Notes under the pieces: model-generated
The model's database searches: none
Seen by the model: the letters and a program-made list of their open reading frames with translations, nothing else
What the model was told of the DNA's origin: nothing
Origin: Xiphydria camelus
Lineage: Eukaryota; Arthropoda; Insecta; Hymenoptera; Xiphydriidae
NCBI GenBank assembly: GCA_963678675.1
Contig: OY783197.1
Location: forward strand, 26,471,470-26,535,469
Direction: 5' to 3'
DNA: 64,000 bases
Shown: in pieces, positions 10,974-21,305 of the stretch
Numbering within the stretch: position 1 is the first letter of the stretch
How the letters are laid out: each line of letters begins with the position of its first letter
Program-made: the position numbers and the translations under genes

Positions 10974-11215
10974 ATATTTCAATTTGGCTGAAATCTTCGA
11001 TTTTACGCCGTATTCCAAATTTCGGAGCATTTATAAAATCGAAAGAAAAATTCAAATTTTTATATTTAATATTTAATTTATTTTATATTTAAATTGTATA
11101 TATTTTAATGTTATATTTCAATTCGGCTGAAATCTTCGATTTTACGCTATATTCTAGATTTCGATCGAATTATAAAATCGAAAAGGAAGTTCAAATGTTT
11201 ATATTTGTTAATTTG
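10974..11215 (+). repeat. Imperfect tandem duplication, unit about 139 bases
   Basis: ATATTTCAATTTGGCTGAAA, then TCTTCGATTTTACGCCGTAT, starts at 10974. It recurs at 11113 as ATATTTCAATTCGGCTGAAA, then TCTTCGATTTTACGCTATAT. Both units continue through TATAAAATCGAAA to a TTCAAAT stretch. The second unit is slightly shortened. AT-rich and noncoding. Confidence 0.85.
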
Positions 11216-13004
11216 CAGTGCTTCCTTTCCAACACAATACGAATGAGAAATTACAATTAAATTCTTATCAAACATGATAGGTACGGTACGAGTTCAACCG
11301 CGTAACCGAATGCACGAAACAGATGTTCGAGATGCTCAAGTAATAACTTCCGCCCGCTTCGTATATATGACGTTCATTCATATTCATTTCGTTACCGAGT
11401 ATGAGCCCCGCGAGTTGCGCGCATGCGTCGAAACGGAAGTAATCTTAAATTACAATTGCGTCGTACAATCCACTCGATCGGATGTTCGTATTTCCATTTG
11501 GTCGGACTATTATTTCGCGGCGTCTTCCCGGAAACCCCGCGGCGTGTAGCGTGTTAAATTCAACGCGGCATCGTCAAACGGGTGTGTCAGTCTCGCCTGC
11601 CCCGATGTACGCGAACACTCGTTTTCGCGCCGTCGCGGGTGCGATTTCATTTCTGCCAGGAATTTTCGCGAGAGGGAGACCAGAGGGATCGGCAGAGAGG
11701 GAGTGAGAGTGACAGAGGGGGAACCCGACGAATGTATGCGGTAGGGCAGGACATGGGTGGCCCGCGGGTGCGTTTCACGTATGCTCCGCGCGTCCGTAGT
11801 TTATGGGCGCGTGCGCGCGAGGTGTCGCCTGACTAAACTTCGCACCTACGTTACGCATCGCGTCGCAAGCGTGGCGTACAGCGCATATGGGTGGCGCGAA
11901 TGCACGGATACCATCCGTGGACGGGTTGGCAAAGCGACAATTAGCCGCGGCATTGTCTGGCGAAGTCGTAAACACTCGAGAAGGAAGCGTGATGCCTTTT
12001 GCACGCGAATTGCCCTGCCTAATTGGCGACAATCGTTTTCCCCGTGACAATATGTGTAAAGGATTTACACACTTCTCGCGCGCGCCGGGTAGGTTTATTC
12101 GATTAAGCGCGCGGTTCGGTGCGTATCAACTTCAATTTCCCCGAGTAGTCCTTATCCCGCGCGCGCTACAGCGGCAGTCCGCGGGATGCTGGAGGGACCA
12201 CCGCGTGCTCTCTACATCCCAGCGACGAGATTCGCGATATCTCCGCGCAGTGGCGCTGTCCCCTTCCAGCGGCGCCATCTGTGAGAGCAAGCCCGAAAGT
12301 CGTAGCCACCACGTGCGCAAACCCCGCGGCGCGACCTCTCCGCAGAGGTGGGAGAAGCGCGCAGGGGAGTGCAGCGTTCGTGGAGGGGCGGGCGGGGAGC
12401 ACCCACGCCTGCCACGGCGCAGAATCCCATCGATCATTCCGCCGTTTCCCCGTGTTTCACGCCGCCGTGTTGCACCGTGTAGTGGCGTCGCTCCCTCTCC
12501 CTCCCTCCCACCTCACTCCGTCCTTCTCCCACCCTCTCTCTCGCTCCTTCTCTCCGCCGTATTCCACCCGTACGGACATCCCCACCGCGCCGGCTCCACT
12601 CGTGACGGTTCGGCGGGCAATGCCGACCGACCGTCACGAGGCCTACCTTCCTATAATATTTATGCGGCGGCTCGCGGCCGGGAAGGTTTATGGCGACTCT
12701 CTCTATACACCTGTTTCTCGTATTACACGCGCTTCCAATTGCCGTCGTTCGGTTTCCATTAGAGAGCGCGGGTCCGCGACGCGTGTACCGATCCGAGTGA
12801 GTCCGGCTGCGTGAATCGGATGCTGTGCGGTGTGCGCCACGTGCAGAGTGCGTCCAATAAGTGTGCGCGAGTGCGCATGGTCTCGACCAATAGGATTATA
12901 GGATGCAGGACCGCTGCAGCCGCTCGCCAACTGAGGTGAAGTGTCAAGAATGCGATTCCAACGCGCGCCCGCGACGCGGCGATTGAATGCTTTTTCGGTA
13001 ATGA
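11216..13004. other. Large CpG-rich block, possible promoter region
   Basis: CpG-dense from about 11520 to 12990, with CT-rich DNA at 12480-12560. Two CCAAT-type motifs (TCCAATAAG near 12855, ACCAATAGG near 12888) lie 33 bases apart. GCGCCATCT at 12272-12280 resembles the core shared by insulator and YY1/Pho-type sites. The 291-codon open frame at 11887 is arginine-rich and overlaps open frames on both strands, so I do not call it a gene. Confidence 0.35.
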
Positions 13005-13306
13005 ATTGTTTGTTCGTTTTTCGCTGACGGTAAAATCGGGGTTGACGTTCTCGAGGCGAGGAGGATGGTATAGATACATATGTCCATTGTTGTATTGTGG
13101 TTGAACGATTTATTTTAATTAAGAGGTTTTCAATCAATGAGAAATGTAATATTTCTTCTATTGTTTGCTCGTTTTTCGTTGACGGTAAAATCGGGGTTGA
13201 CGTTATTGAGACGAGCGGAACGGTATATGTCGATTGTTGTATTGTGGTTGAACGATTTCTTTTAATTAAGTGGTTCTCGATCAATGAGAAGTGTAATATT
13301 TCCTTT
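13005..13306 (+). repeat. Tandem duplication, two units of about 150 bases
   Basis: ATTGTTTGTTCGTTTTTCG, then TGACGGTAAAATCGGGGTTG, begins at 13005 and recurs at 13160 (offset 155). TCAATGAGAAATGTAATATT at 13134 recurs at 13281 with one change (offset 147), so the second unit carries a small deletion. Each unit includes TTGTTGTATTGTGGTTGAAC. Identity is about 85-90% by eye, so this is a fairly recent local duplication. It makes the translated frames here look internally repetitive. Confidence 0.9.
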
Positions 13307-13826
13307 AATTTTACGATTTCTTTCCAAATTTACGGATTTCTATTCGACCATCTCGGATAACGTCGCTTGCAGTTCTTTTGATGCCCTCCAAATGCACCCA
13401 GACGTGTTTTCTCAGTCACTGCGGACATTCCTCGGGTGTTGAGAAATGCTATGTTTGCCGATATTTTTAGAAACGTTGGTCGTGTGTGTTTGCGTAAGAA
13501 GGGAAATGGCGTGCTGTTCTACGTGCGAATGCAAAATAAGCTCGGATCAAAGAGTTTGTGAAATACTTTCAGGTACAAAATGTTTCGCGTGTAGAAAAAT
13601 GCAGGGGTGATTCCATGACCTACCTATTATTTTTCGGTGAAGTACATAGGTACATAGGATACACAATTTTTGTCCTCAGAATAGTATGTGAAAATATGCG
13701 TAAAAGAGTGTTATTTCGTAAATGCGAATTCAATGTATCTACATATTGAAACTCTTCAGTGCACTCAATTTCAGTTAAAATTTTCATTTCTAATAGCGAC
13801 GATAGTCGCGCTAGTGCGCCTTGCTG

Positions 13827-14058
13827 TTTCATTCGACCGGTTCGACGGTTTCGCATAGGTATAGAAAATCGATCGCTATTATTACTTTACATTCGGGTTA
13901 CGTACCGAAATAGGGTGATTCTCGTAGTATTTTACATTGCGAATTAGATTGTCGTTTCTCCTGATCGGTTTAACGATTTTTCATAAAAAATCTTTCGCCG
14001 TTATTGGCTTAAATTCGATTTGCGTAGAAAAATAGGTTGATATTCTAAGCATTTTTGC
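13827..14058 (+). repeat. Ancient tandem duplication, unit about 128 bases
   Basis: TTTCATTCGACCGGTTCGAC, then GGTTTCGCATAGGTATAGAA, at 13827 aligns with TTTCTCCTGATCGGTTTAAC, then GATTTTTCATAAAAAATCTT, at 13955. Later blocks also align in order, such as AATAGGGTGATTCTCGTAG with AATAGGTTGATATTCTAAG. Divergence is much higher than in the 13005 pair. Confidence 0.6.
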
Positions 14059-14636
14059 TACTGTCAATGTTTCACTTCTTTTGATTTAGTTGAAATTCTT
14101 CAGTTTCTTTGAGGCAGCTCCGAAATAATTTTTTCCATTGGAGTAAGTTTTTTTAGAGTGCAAGTAATTCACAGGAAATATCGAAAAAATAAATTGCTCC
14201 TTCATAAATGAAATTTTAGAACTACCTACTAAATATTGTTTATTATAAAAATTGACGAGCAGACGTAAATAATCAGCGAGCAAACAATCCGTACCGAATT
14301 ATCTCTAGATTTCAAGAATGCTGGAGAACGGTTTCCCGTTGAAATCGGCGCGATTCCGCAAAGTGACGAGTCTGACTCGTTGCGCGCCGTATCTACTAAG
14401 TGCTATAATACGCGGCAGCCTCTTCATCGCACCCGAAGCGCAATATCTCGCAGATTTTATAAGGGTGTTTATTTCATGAAAGTTGCATACGATCTCTGCA
14501 ATTTATTTTAGCGTAAGAACACTATAATTTTACTAAAGATCGTTATCGTTTTAGCGAAAATTGCTATAATCTGTAGTCGTACCGATTGTATCGGTATCGA
14601 GTCCGAAAGCGGGATGGGCTTAATTTCATAATTTTT
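14059..14636. other. AT-rich noncoding stretch
   Basis: I see no gene, element or clear repeat. Confidence 0.4.
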
Positions 14637-14760
14637 TTACCCAGTCAGCCAACGGCAAGAGCAATCGATCGCCGGTAGCAGCGACTCCTGGTTAAATGTG
14701 GTCTGACTGCAACTGGCTGTCGCTCCTACCGTCGGCTATTATCATTGGCTGCCTGGGTAA
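14637..14760. mobile_element. Compact hairpin element of 124 bases
   Basis: TTACCCAGTCAGCCAACGG at the left pairs with CATTGGCTGCCTGGGTAA at the right end. The arms continue inward with CGATCGCCGGTAGCAGCGAC against TGTCGCTCCTACCGTCGGC. The two arms cover nearly all of the element. It is either a short MITE or a structured foldback repeat. No other copy was seen in the window. Confidence 0.75.
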
Positions 14761-15540
14761 GAATTCGTGAAAAGCAACGCCCATTTTCCGAGGCGAATCT
14801 TGAATACTCGACGTAAAGTGATATCTGTAATTTATGCAGAGTACGACTGCCGTAAAAAATCGTATTATCGTTAGCAACTCGTGTTCGATAAAATAATTTA
14901 CAAACGAATAAATATCGAACGCGAGGAATGAAGCGTGGAGTTCGAGTGTATTATTTACTCTTTCAGCGTGTCATGCGTTTCTATAAATTTCTACTTTTAT
15001 TTACCGTTAAAAATGACATTCGTATCGCAACCTCGAAAGGTATTGCTATCGTCATTCCGCGTATCAGCAAAGATAATAACCAACGAATAAATAAACGTTG
15101 ACCGATTTGGGTTTGACATTGCCAAAGAAGAACGTTAATTAGTATATCAGTCAATTGCATATGCATTTGCCCGTGAGTACGTCGTATCTACGCATGGATG
15201 AATACGAGTAGGGAATCGTAAATCATATGCCTACCTATTTGTGTGCGCATAATATGTACGCTTTGTAACGCTATGTAATTTATTGTTTCAGGTAAGTGAC
15301 GTCGCACCGCCCCGGGGTTCGTACTGCACATACGTATACGAGTACCTACGTGAACGGCCTATCCTCCCTTCTCGGGATAATGTAAGCACCTACTTACTTT
15401 GTATTATTCCAATGACGGATCTGCAGTGGTTGAGTTTTTTTTCCTTGAGAAAAGACGTTGATTGAAATTGACGTGCGATTGAAGAGGAACGTAGGATAAT
15501 TACTGCAAAAAATTCAGAATAATTTCGACGATCAAAGTGT
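14761..15540. other. AT-rich noncoding stretch containing the recursive splice site
   Basis: Nothing recognised beyond the signal at 15272-15300. Confidence 0.4.
15272..15300 (+). promoter_or_regulatory. Putative recursive (ratchet) splice site
   Basis: TTTATTGTTTCAG ends at 15291 and is followed at once by GTAAGT at 15292-15297. A 3' splice site directly abutting a consensus 5' splice site is the signature of recursive splicing points, which let very long insect introns be removed in steps. They were described in Drosophila genes such as Ubx. The pyrimidine tract is moderate (TTTATTGTTT). If functional, it places this region inside a long plus-strand intron. It could also be a coincidental match. 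Confidence 0.45.
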
Positions 15541-16000
15541 CCAGGCGGAAAATTGTTGTATATTTTGTAAGATATGTTCCATATGTGGATTTGGTTATAT
15601 ATGAATTTATTATATATGATTTTTATATCGACCATGTAAGAACTATATTTGCATTTTTGAATGTTTGTATAATCCATATACAGGGTGTTCACTCCTGGGT
15701 TCCGAGAGTAGGTGGAGCATATTTCGAATTTACTGCATACATGAACTAATAGCGGCTCGTTTAACTTTCCTATTAATTAATGCATGGCTGTGATGACAGA
15801 AAGGGAGGCTAACCGAGCCGCTATTGGTTCACGTATGTGGACAGATTCGAAGTATACTCCATCTACTTTCGGATCCTGGGCGTGAACACCTTGTATAGAC
15901 CGTATGGTTAACATAAAAATCGTATGTACCTAATCCATGTATGACCAAATCCACATATGGATCATATTTATACAAAACATATGGCACTTTTTCGCCTGGG
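15541..16000. mobile_element. MITE-3 copy split by a MITE-4 insertion
   Basis: The outer termini are CCAGGCGGAAAA at the left and its mirror TTTTTCGCCTGGG at the right. The left half (15541-15680) carries ATATGTGGATTTGGTTATAT; the right half (15894-16000) carries the reverse complement with CCAAATCCACATATGGATC. Between them sits a different element at 15681-15893. An uninterrupted copy of the outer element lies at 56350-56545, and a short one at 23933-24023. Confidence 0.88.
15681..15893. mobile_element. MITE-4 (CAGGGTGTTC termini), nested inside MITE-3
   Basis: The left end is CAGGGTGTTCACTCCTGGG. The right end is CCTGGGCGTGAACACCTTG, its reverse complement with few changes. TATA flanks both sides (15677-15680 and 15894-15897), a likely target duplication. 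The arms continue with GAGAGTAGGTGGAGCATA against TATACTCCATCTACTTTC and with AATAGCGGCTCG against CGAGCCGCTATT. Non-coding. Confidence 0.88.
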
Positions 16001-16140
16001 TGGGTTTTCACGTCCGTAGGTACAGTTAGGTATATATGCCACTGCTAAAGATATGGTAGGCCAACTACGGATAGACCAAATGCGTAACGTAACACTTATC
16101 GTCTGCATGAAAAAAAGAACGCTTCGATGTTTGTGTACAC

Positions 16141-16322
16141 TTTACAGTGTATATTGTAACAGTGACTTCGTCATGTTACATTGTAAATATTACAATGTGA
16201 AGTGCGTGCTTTACAGTGTGCATTGCAATATCCGCATTAGACACGCGACAATACGCATTGTAATTCTTACAATGTCCATTATAGTTACCACAATGTATTG
16301 TGATAGTACGATATATCGTAAT
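16141..16322 (+). repeat. Array of short palindromes around ACATTGTAA / TTACAATGT
   Basis: Successive small inverted repeats occur within about 180 bases: TTACATTGTAAATATTACAA near 16176, CATTGTAATTCTTACAATG near 16256 and ACCACAATGTATTGTGA near 16288. TTTACAGTGT also occurs twice (16141 and 16210). The spacing is irregular. It could be a decayed MITE family rich in this word or a cluster of protein-binding palindromes. Confidence 0.6.
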
Positions 16323-17252
16323 ATTTATCTTCGTTTCAAGCCACTATTTACATCTGCCACCATTTTTCCTCTCGATTTAAACCCACCTTATTTTGCCTTA
16401 TCACCTTTACACGTCTACTAGTCAAGCGTTAACACGACAATAACTAATGCTGCACACGAAAAACGACTACAGCAGTCATTCGTTTCCACATACCTGTACA
16501 TATCATCGCGCAGAAGTTCGCTCAGTCCTCCCTCGTGAAATATCTTCGGCGCGTTCGACAAATAGATAACGCGCGCGACACACATCACAACTTGGCATCA
16601 CACGAAGCACGGCGCGTTTCGCAGCGACGATAAAGCGCGAGGGTTGGAGAAGCGCGCGCGCGCTCGGTACAGGTGTAAACGGGTTTAAACGAGGTGCGCG
16701 GATTAGCGAACCCCGCGGGAGGGAGGTCTTTAGAAAATAAGAAAATAATACGCCTCTCCCTTTCGCTCGCTCGTGGGCCGCGAGGAGGGCCAATGTATGG
16801 CGGGCCTGAGAAATGCTCATCAACGACGGAACGGAGATAGGCCACACACCGGCGGCTTGTAAAACACGCGGCGAGATTAAATGCTTCATTAATGTGATTA
16901 AAGTAAAAAGCTGCTTGAGTAATGAGCCACGGTGAATCATCCGCCGGTCCGTCGACCGCCTCTCGCGCACTCGCGCTCCGGACTCCACTCGCCCCCTTGC
17001 CATTGCGGGATGCTTGAGTTAACGCCGCTCCGTCATAGGGCCCGATGCCGCGAGGTCCGAGCGTTCCGGCGAAATCGAGGCGAAGCCGCGAGAATTTTCA
17101 GTGGTTTGATTTATTTCGAGGCGGCCGTTGAATTAAATTTCGAATACAAATGTGTGAAGTTTTAGGCGTCGTTGTGGTTTTTATATTGAGAGAAAGGGGG
17201 ATGCAAATCGGGAAAAATGTACCTACCTGTCTCTCGTTATTAGAATGTTGTA
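16323..17252. other. CpG-rich block (16500-17120) with a possible minus-strand donor
   Basis: The block is CpG-dense. On the minus strand, TGTACAG followed by GTATGTGG (intron start at plus 16493) fits a donor at the downstream edge of the block, so a minus-strand first exon is conceivable. No coding sequence is recognised. Confidence 0.3.
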
Positions 17253-17465
17253 TACGGAAAACAATTAACTGGAATATTTACAAAGTTTATGGTAAAATGC
17301 GGGACAAGGTCAATTTATTGTTGCGACAACTACAAGTTTAGTAGAAATCGCAGCAAACGCTTGCAACTTCTACAAGTTTTACTATAGTTTTTTACCAAAA
17401 TTGTAGTTATCATAACAAGAAATTGGCCTTGTCTCGAAATTTACCACAAATTTTTTTTCGTGCAG
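17253..17465. mobile_element. MITE-2 copy
   Basis: The left end TACGGAAAACAATTAAC is followed by TTTACAAAGTTTATGGTAAA and GGGACAAGGTCAATTTATTG. The right arm is the reverse complement: AATTGGCCTTGTCTCGAAAT, then TTACCACAAATTTTTTTTCG. It lies 15 bases from another copy of the same family. Confidence 0.82.
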
Positions 17466-17480
17466 GTATGACAATTTGGC

Positions 17481-17717
17481 ATCACGGAAAGAAATAGATC
17501 GTAACACTTACGACGGTTTATAATAAATTTCAGGACACGGGCGATTTTCTGTCACTAAAATTTTGGCCAAAATTGTAATATTACAATGTCCGTAAAAGTT
17601 ACAAGCAAGGCTGTAATTTTTACTTCAATTGCAGGTGTCGTAACGATAAATCGAGCCTGTCACGGAATTTATCACAAACCGTTTTGCAAATGCTACGATT
17701 TATTTTCTTTCTGTGAT
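17481..17717. mobile_element. MITE-2 copy, adjacent to the previous one
   Basis: The left end is ATCACGGAAAGAAATAGATC, then GTAACACTTACGACGGTTTA. The right end is TGCTACGATTTATTTTCTTT, then CTGTGAT. The arms pair over about 60 bases, including ACACGGGCGATT-type sequence against GATAAATCGAGCCTGT. The core includes TTGTAATATTACAATG. Confidence 0.82.
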
Positions 17718-17839
17718 AGGTAGGTACTTATCAAGTGTGTAGGTACATTCTGCACTAACGTAAACTTAGCTGTAAAGTTGTAGATACAATAAAATGTACC
17801 ACTCTGCATGTGAATAAACAGTTCGAAATTTTGTATTCA

Positions 17840-17925
17840 AATTGTTCCACTCATTTTTGTATATTAAAATCAACCGATTCTTCGTGTTAATTCAACATAT
17901 TTTATTAAATCCATACAAAGGATCA
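17840..17925. mobile_element. Half copy of the 28.5 kb MITE family
   Basis: CATTTTTGTATATTAAAATC, then AACCGATTCTTCGTGTTAAT and TCAACAT, matches the left arm at 28550-28592 almost base for base. No mirror arm is clear to the right, so it is a truncated copy. Confidence 0.6.
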
Positions 17926-20032
17926 GTTCATTTCAACATTAAAAGATGGACGAACCGTTTAATACTGACAAGGAGCGTACTAAATTGTGAATACAATCGA
18001 TTATCCGGTTTTATTTCTCTTTTCTCAACACATAGGTACATTCCGGAAGACGCTCTATCCTCGCGCGCGTTCGATTTTCACAAAAGACACCAAAGACCGA
18101 CACAGCATCCGCGTACACATGCGGGTGAGAATCGCTGAGCCTCCCACGGGACCATTGCGCGGGCTGGATTTCGAATAATTTAAAACGCGGACATTTGCGT
18201 CCGCGCAGAATGAAACTGAAACCGGACACGCTCACGATACCAGCGATAGAGCTGCCATCGCCTTGCCATACAAACGTCCTCCCGCTTACAGATGTGCTCG
18301 GGCCTTTCTTTGCTAAATACCCGAGTGGTGTAGCGAAGTGAGAGAGGGAGGGGGGAGCCCCGCCTGGCGTACGTCGATGCGCATCTCTCTCTCGTATGAA
18401 TAAGTCATTTTTATCTTTCCTTCGGCCTTTGTCGCTTTCCCGCGCTGAGAGATCTCTCTGCGGAGATCAGGTTTATTTGTCGCGCGGGAAAAGGGGGTCC
18501 GGTATGTTTTACTGTAAAGTGAAGGTGGATTTGTCGACGTGAATTAAGCGGGTCGCCACGGCTGGTAATAAATTATTGAATGAATTTAACTAAATATCAT
18601 TTTAAATATTCTGGAAAAAATATGTAGATATAGTCGGGGTTGTATATCACTCAATTCTTCAGTATTATCGACTTAAACGTTGAACTACTTTCTTTCCTTC
18701 AATGCAAAATAAAAAATTGTTCATTTCAAATGGAATTTTACTGTTATATTATTTTACTATTTTTCAATGAAATACTTAGGTACCTACCTATTCCAAAGAA
18801 TAAAATATTGTTACGATGATTCTCGTATAATATTCCATTCAATCGATTCGACCAATTTTTCTCCTGCAACTAAACTCGTCTCGACGCAGAAATTCGAAGA
18901 TTAATAAAAGATCGAACGAACGATATTTCGAAAAAAAACAAACTCAACTATACAACAGCCACCTAGTAGGTATCGACAGAAAGCATCTACAAGTCGCATC
19001 GATCGATAACCACAATACGTACTTGTGTATACCTCCACTTATCGACAACGGAGTGCAACGCACGCCACGCAACGCCGTACCGCGCGCGGGGTTGCAAAGA
19101 AAGAAAGTTGCGGGAGGGGAGGGCGGAAGCCGCCGCCGCCGCGCGTAGACGTACACAACACTCGAACGACTCGCAAGGTGTGAGGCTTGACGTAAAGTGC
19201 AGGCAGATGCGATCGGCGATTATGCACTTACGGTGTTGCCGTATATAAATGCGGTCTGTATAAAACGCGGGGGTATACACGTATAACGGCCGCGCGCGAG
19301 AGCAATGCATCTTCGGCGTGACATCGGGGCATGCGCTAATCGCGCGACAATCTTTACCGCTCGGAGGAGCGGAGCGGGAGAAGCGCGGTTGCGCGGCGGA
19401 ATAGCCGAAGCCCGCGAGCGAGGCCGAACTGTCCGCGCGCGCGAGCAGGGGGCTCGCCGGAGCGCCGCGCGCGCGAGAGGAGCGATATCTCCGCTTCGCG
19501 AACAAACGACAATCGTATAATTAGGTGTCCCGGCGAACGCTACACGATATCTGAACGGGGAAGATGCATCGCCGTAGAGGTCCTCGCGAGCGGGCGAGAT
19601 ATCGGCGCGAATCTCGGCAATCGCGCGCGCGCGCGCGCGCGGCTTTGTGTATATAGATTTTCAATTGAAACGGAAATATCGTAGGATTGTGGAACGGAGT
19701 GCGAGGCGATTGAAAGGATAAAGGGATTTGAATGGGCGATTTCGATTTCCATGGTGGTGCGAGCGCGTGTCTAGGGGTGTTCTGGATATATGTGGTATGA
19801 TGTATGCGGAAAGAGTGGCGCGGTAAATTGTAGTCTGTGATTATGCGGTATCTGGAGGAAGTACGTGAAAGGGTTTCTGGGTATTTTTGTTTGACAATTT
19901 TTTCCTTGAAATCAATAAATTGTAGTGTCAGATCATCGGAATTTGTTGTTTTTCAGTAAAAATTGTTCTGCTATATTGTAAAAATTATTATATATTTTTG
20001 TGTGCCTCTTTTTTATCTTGTAGGGGGGATGA
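17926..20032. other. Noncoding stretch with CpG-rich blocks at 18040-18500 and 19040-19660
   Basis: The second block includes the (CG)10 run at 19622-19641. The region 18540-18940 is AT-rich. Open frames are compositional. No gene recognised. Confidence 0.4.
19622..19641 (+). repeat. (CG)10 dinucleotide run
   Basis: A perfect alternating CG tract of 20 bases, which can adopt Z-form DNA. Confidence 0.95.
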
Positions 20033-20411
20033 GGTAATTGTCCCGATAGTCGGACGACCAAGTCGCCGGTATCCGAACAGCCATACAAATTTATACAGCA
20101 CATTTTATTCAGGGTTCTTACCAATGACACTTCCTGTATAGGTATATCCATAATTTATTGATGATTTTTTCTACTAGTCGTTCGCTTTTATCCCATTCAA
20201 TAATTTGAATTGTACTGTAAAAAATGCTGCAGTGCGGACCTGTACAGACCACTTTTGGCGTTAGATAACAATGGCATAAGACTGAATGACACCAGAAGGG
20301 GTATATAGGTCAACACCGGTGAAATGGTGTTAAAAATTTGCATCACTTTTTTAATGTGTGCTCAGATGATGTCCGGCTACCAGGACGTGTCCCGCTATTG
20401 GGACGGTTACC
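20033..20411. mobile_element. Inverted-repeat element of about 380 bases, possible DNA transposon remnant
   Basis: The left arm GGTAATTGTCCCGATAGTCG, then ACCAAGTCGCCGGTATCCG, pairs with the right arm ending ACGTGTCCCGCTATTGGGAC, then GGTTACC. The pairing spans about 42 bases with several mismatches. The interior has no open frame of interest. It may be an internally deleted, non-autonomous transposon; the superfamily is unclear. Confidence 0.65.
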
Positions 20412-21305
20412 TTGGCAAAATTTATTATTCTGGACTCTTTGCAGATGAAGATTAAGAATAGTTTTATTTCCGCATAGTTCTGTACAAAACCTTCTACAGA
20501 ATAACTCATCCCTCTTTCGTCTTGCATCCTCTACAAACTTGTACCTACCATTTCTCTGGACTCTTTGTATAAAAAGACAAAATTTCATGAAGTATTCGAT
20601 TTTTTTCAAATAGCAGTATTATGTCCAAACGACGGAGAACCATTTTTCCCACATATTTCTCCGTCCATTCCGACCTTTCCGGGCTCCGTATAAATTTTCG
20701 CTGCAACGTTTCGAGGGAACGGAGCTAATTTTCTAAATCGAAATGAAAAAAAGGAGCAAAGAAGGCCGACAGCTGTAGGTACTGGCGCCTCCTATCGTGC
20801 AGAACAGTCAGATACCTATCTATCGAACGTACCAATACCACCGCGTCGACCGCACACGGCAAGCAAACCAGTAATTTATCCCTAGGCGGGTGCTTGCCTT
20901 CCTGTTGCCGGTAATGATTATAATTATTGTCTGCCCTCAAATGGAGTTCGATAATTGTCTCGCGTATTTGTCGGCTCCGCCATTTTCACATCGGCTGCCA
21001 TTTCCGCGAGGTTCTCTTTGTGTATTTATACGCCCGTATGGGTAAACTTTGTTTGAATTCTCCTTATTTACTCCACGACGGGGTAAATAGACGCGGTTGT
21101 CCACTTACCTTTCGCTTTATTAACTCGGAGCCAAGCCGCGGGTCGCGAGAATGTATTTATTCTTTAATGACGATTGCGGGGAATTTAATGGTAAATTGAA
21201 ATTGTCTCGAAATGAGGGATATTCACACCTTTCGATCGAAATGATTGAAATTGTTGCAGAAGCGTTATTCGAATAAAAATCTGTTTCTAAATATAAATGA
21301 TATAT
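20412..21305. other. Noncoding stretch
   Basis: No gene recognised. A minus-strand AAAG|GTAAGTGG donor-like site (plus 21103-21108) has no supporting exon. Confidence 0.4.

Noticed and set aside
11887..12762. 291-codon plus-strand open frame
   Set aside because: Arginine/serine/proline-rich, overlapped by open frames on both strands. CpG-rich DNA rarely contains stop codons.
12703..13284. 193-codon minus-strand frame with an internal protein repeat
   Set aside because: The repeat in the peptide is only the translation of the DNA tandem duplication at 13005-13306.
13555..13580. TACTTTCAG|GTACAA as a second recursive splice site
   Set aside because: The pyrimidine tract is poor and the donor half departs from GTAAGT.
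16493..17003. Minus-strand first exon ending at a GTATGT donor
   Set aside because: The donor match is fair, but there is no start signal, no coding content and no acceptor that could be linked to it.
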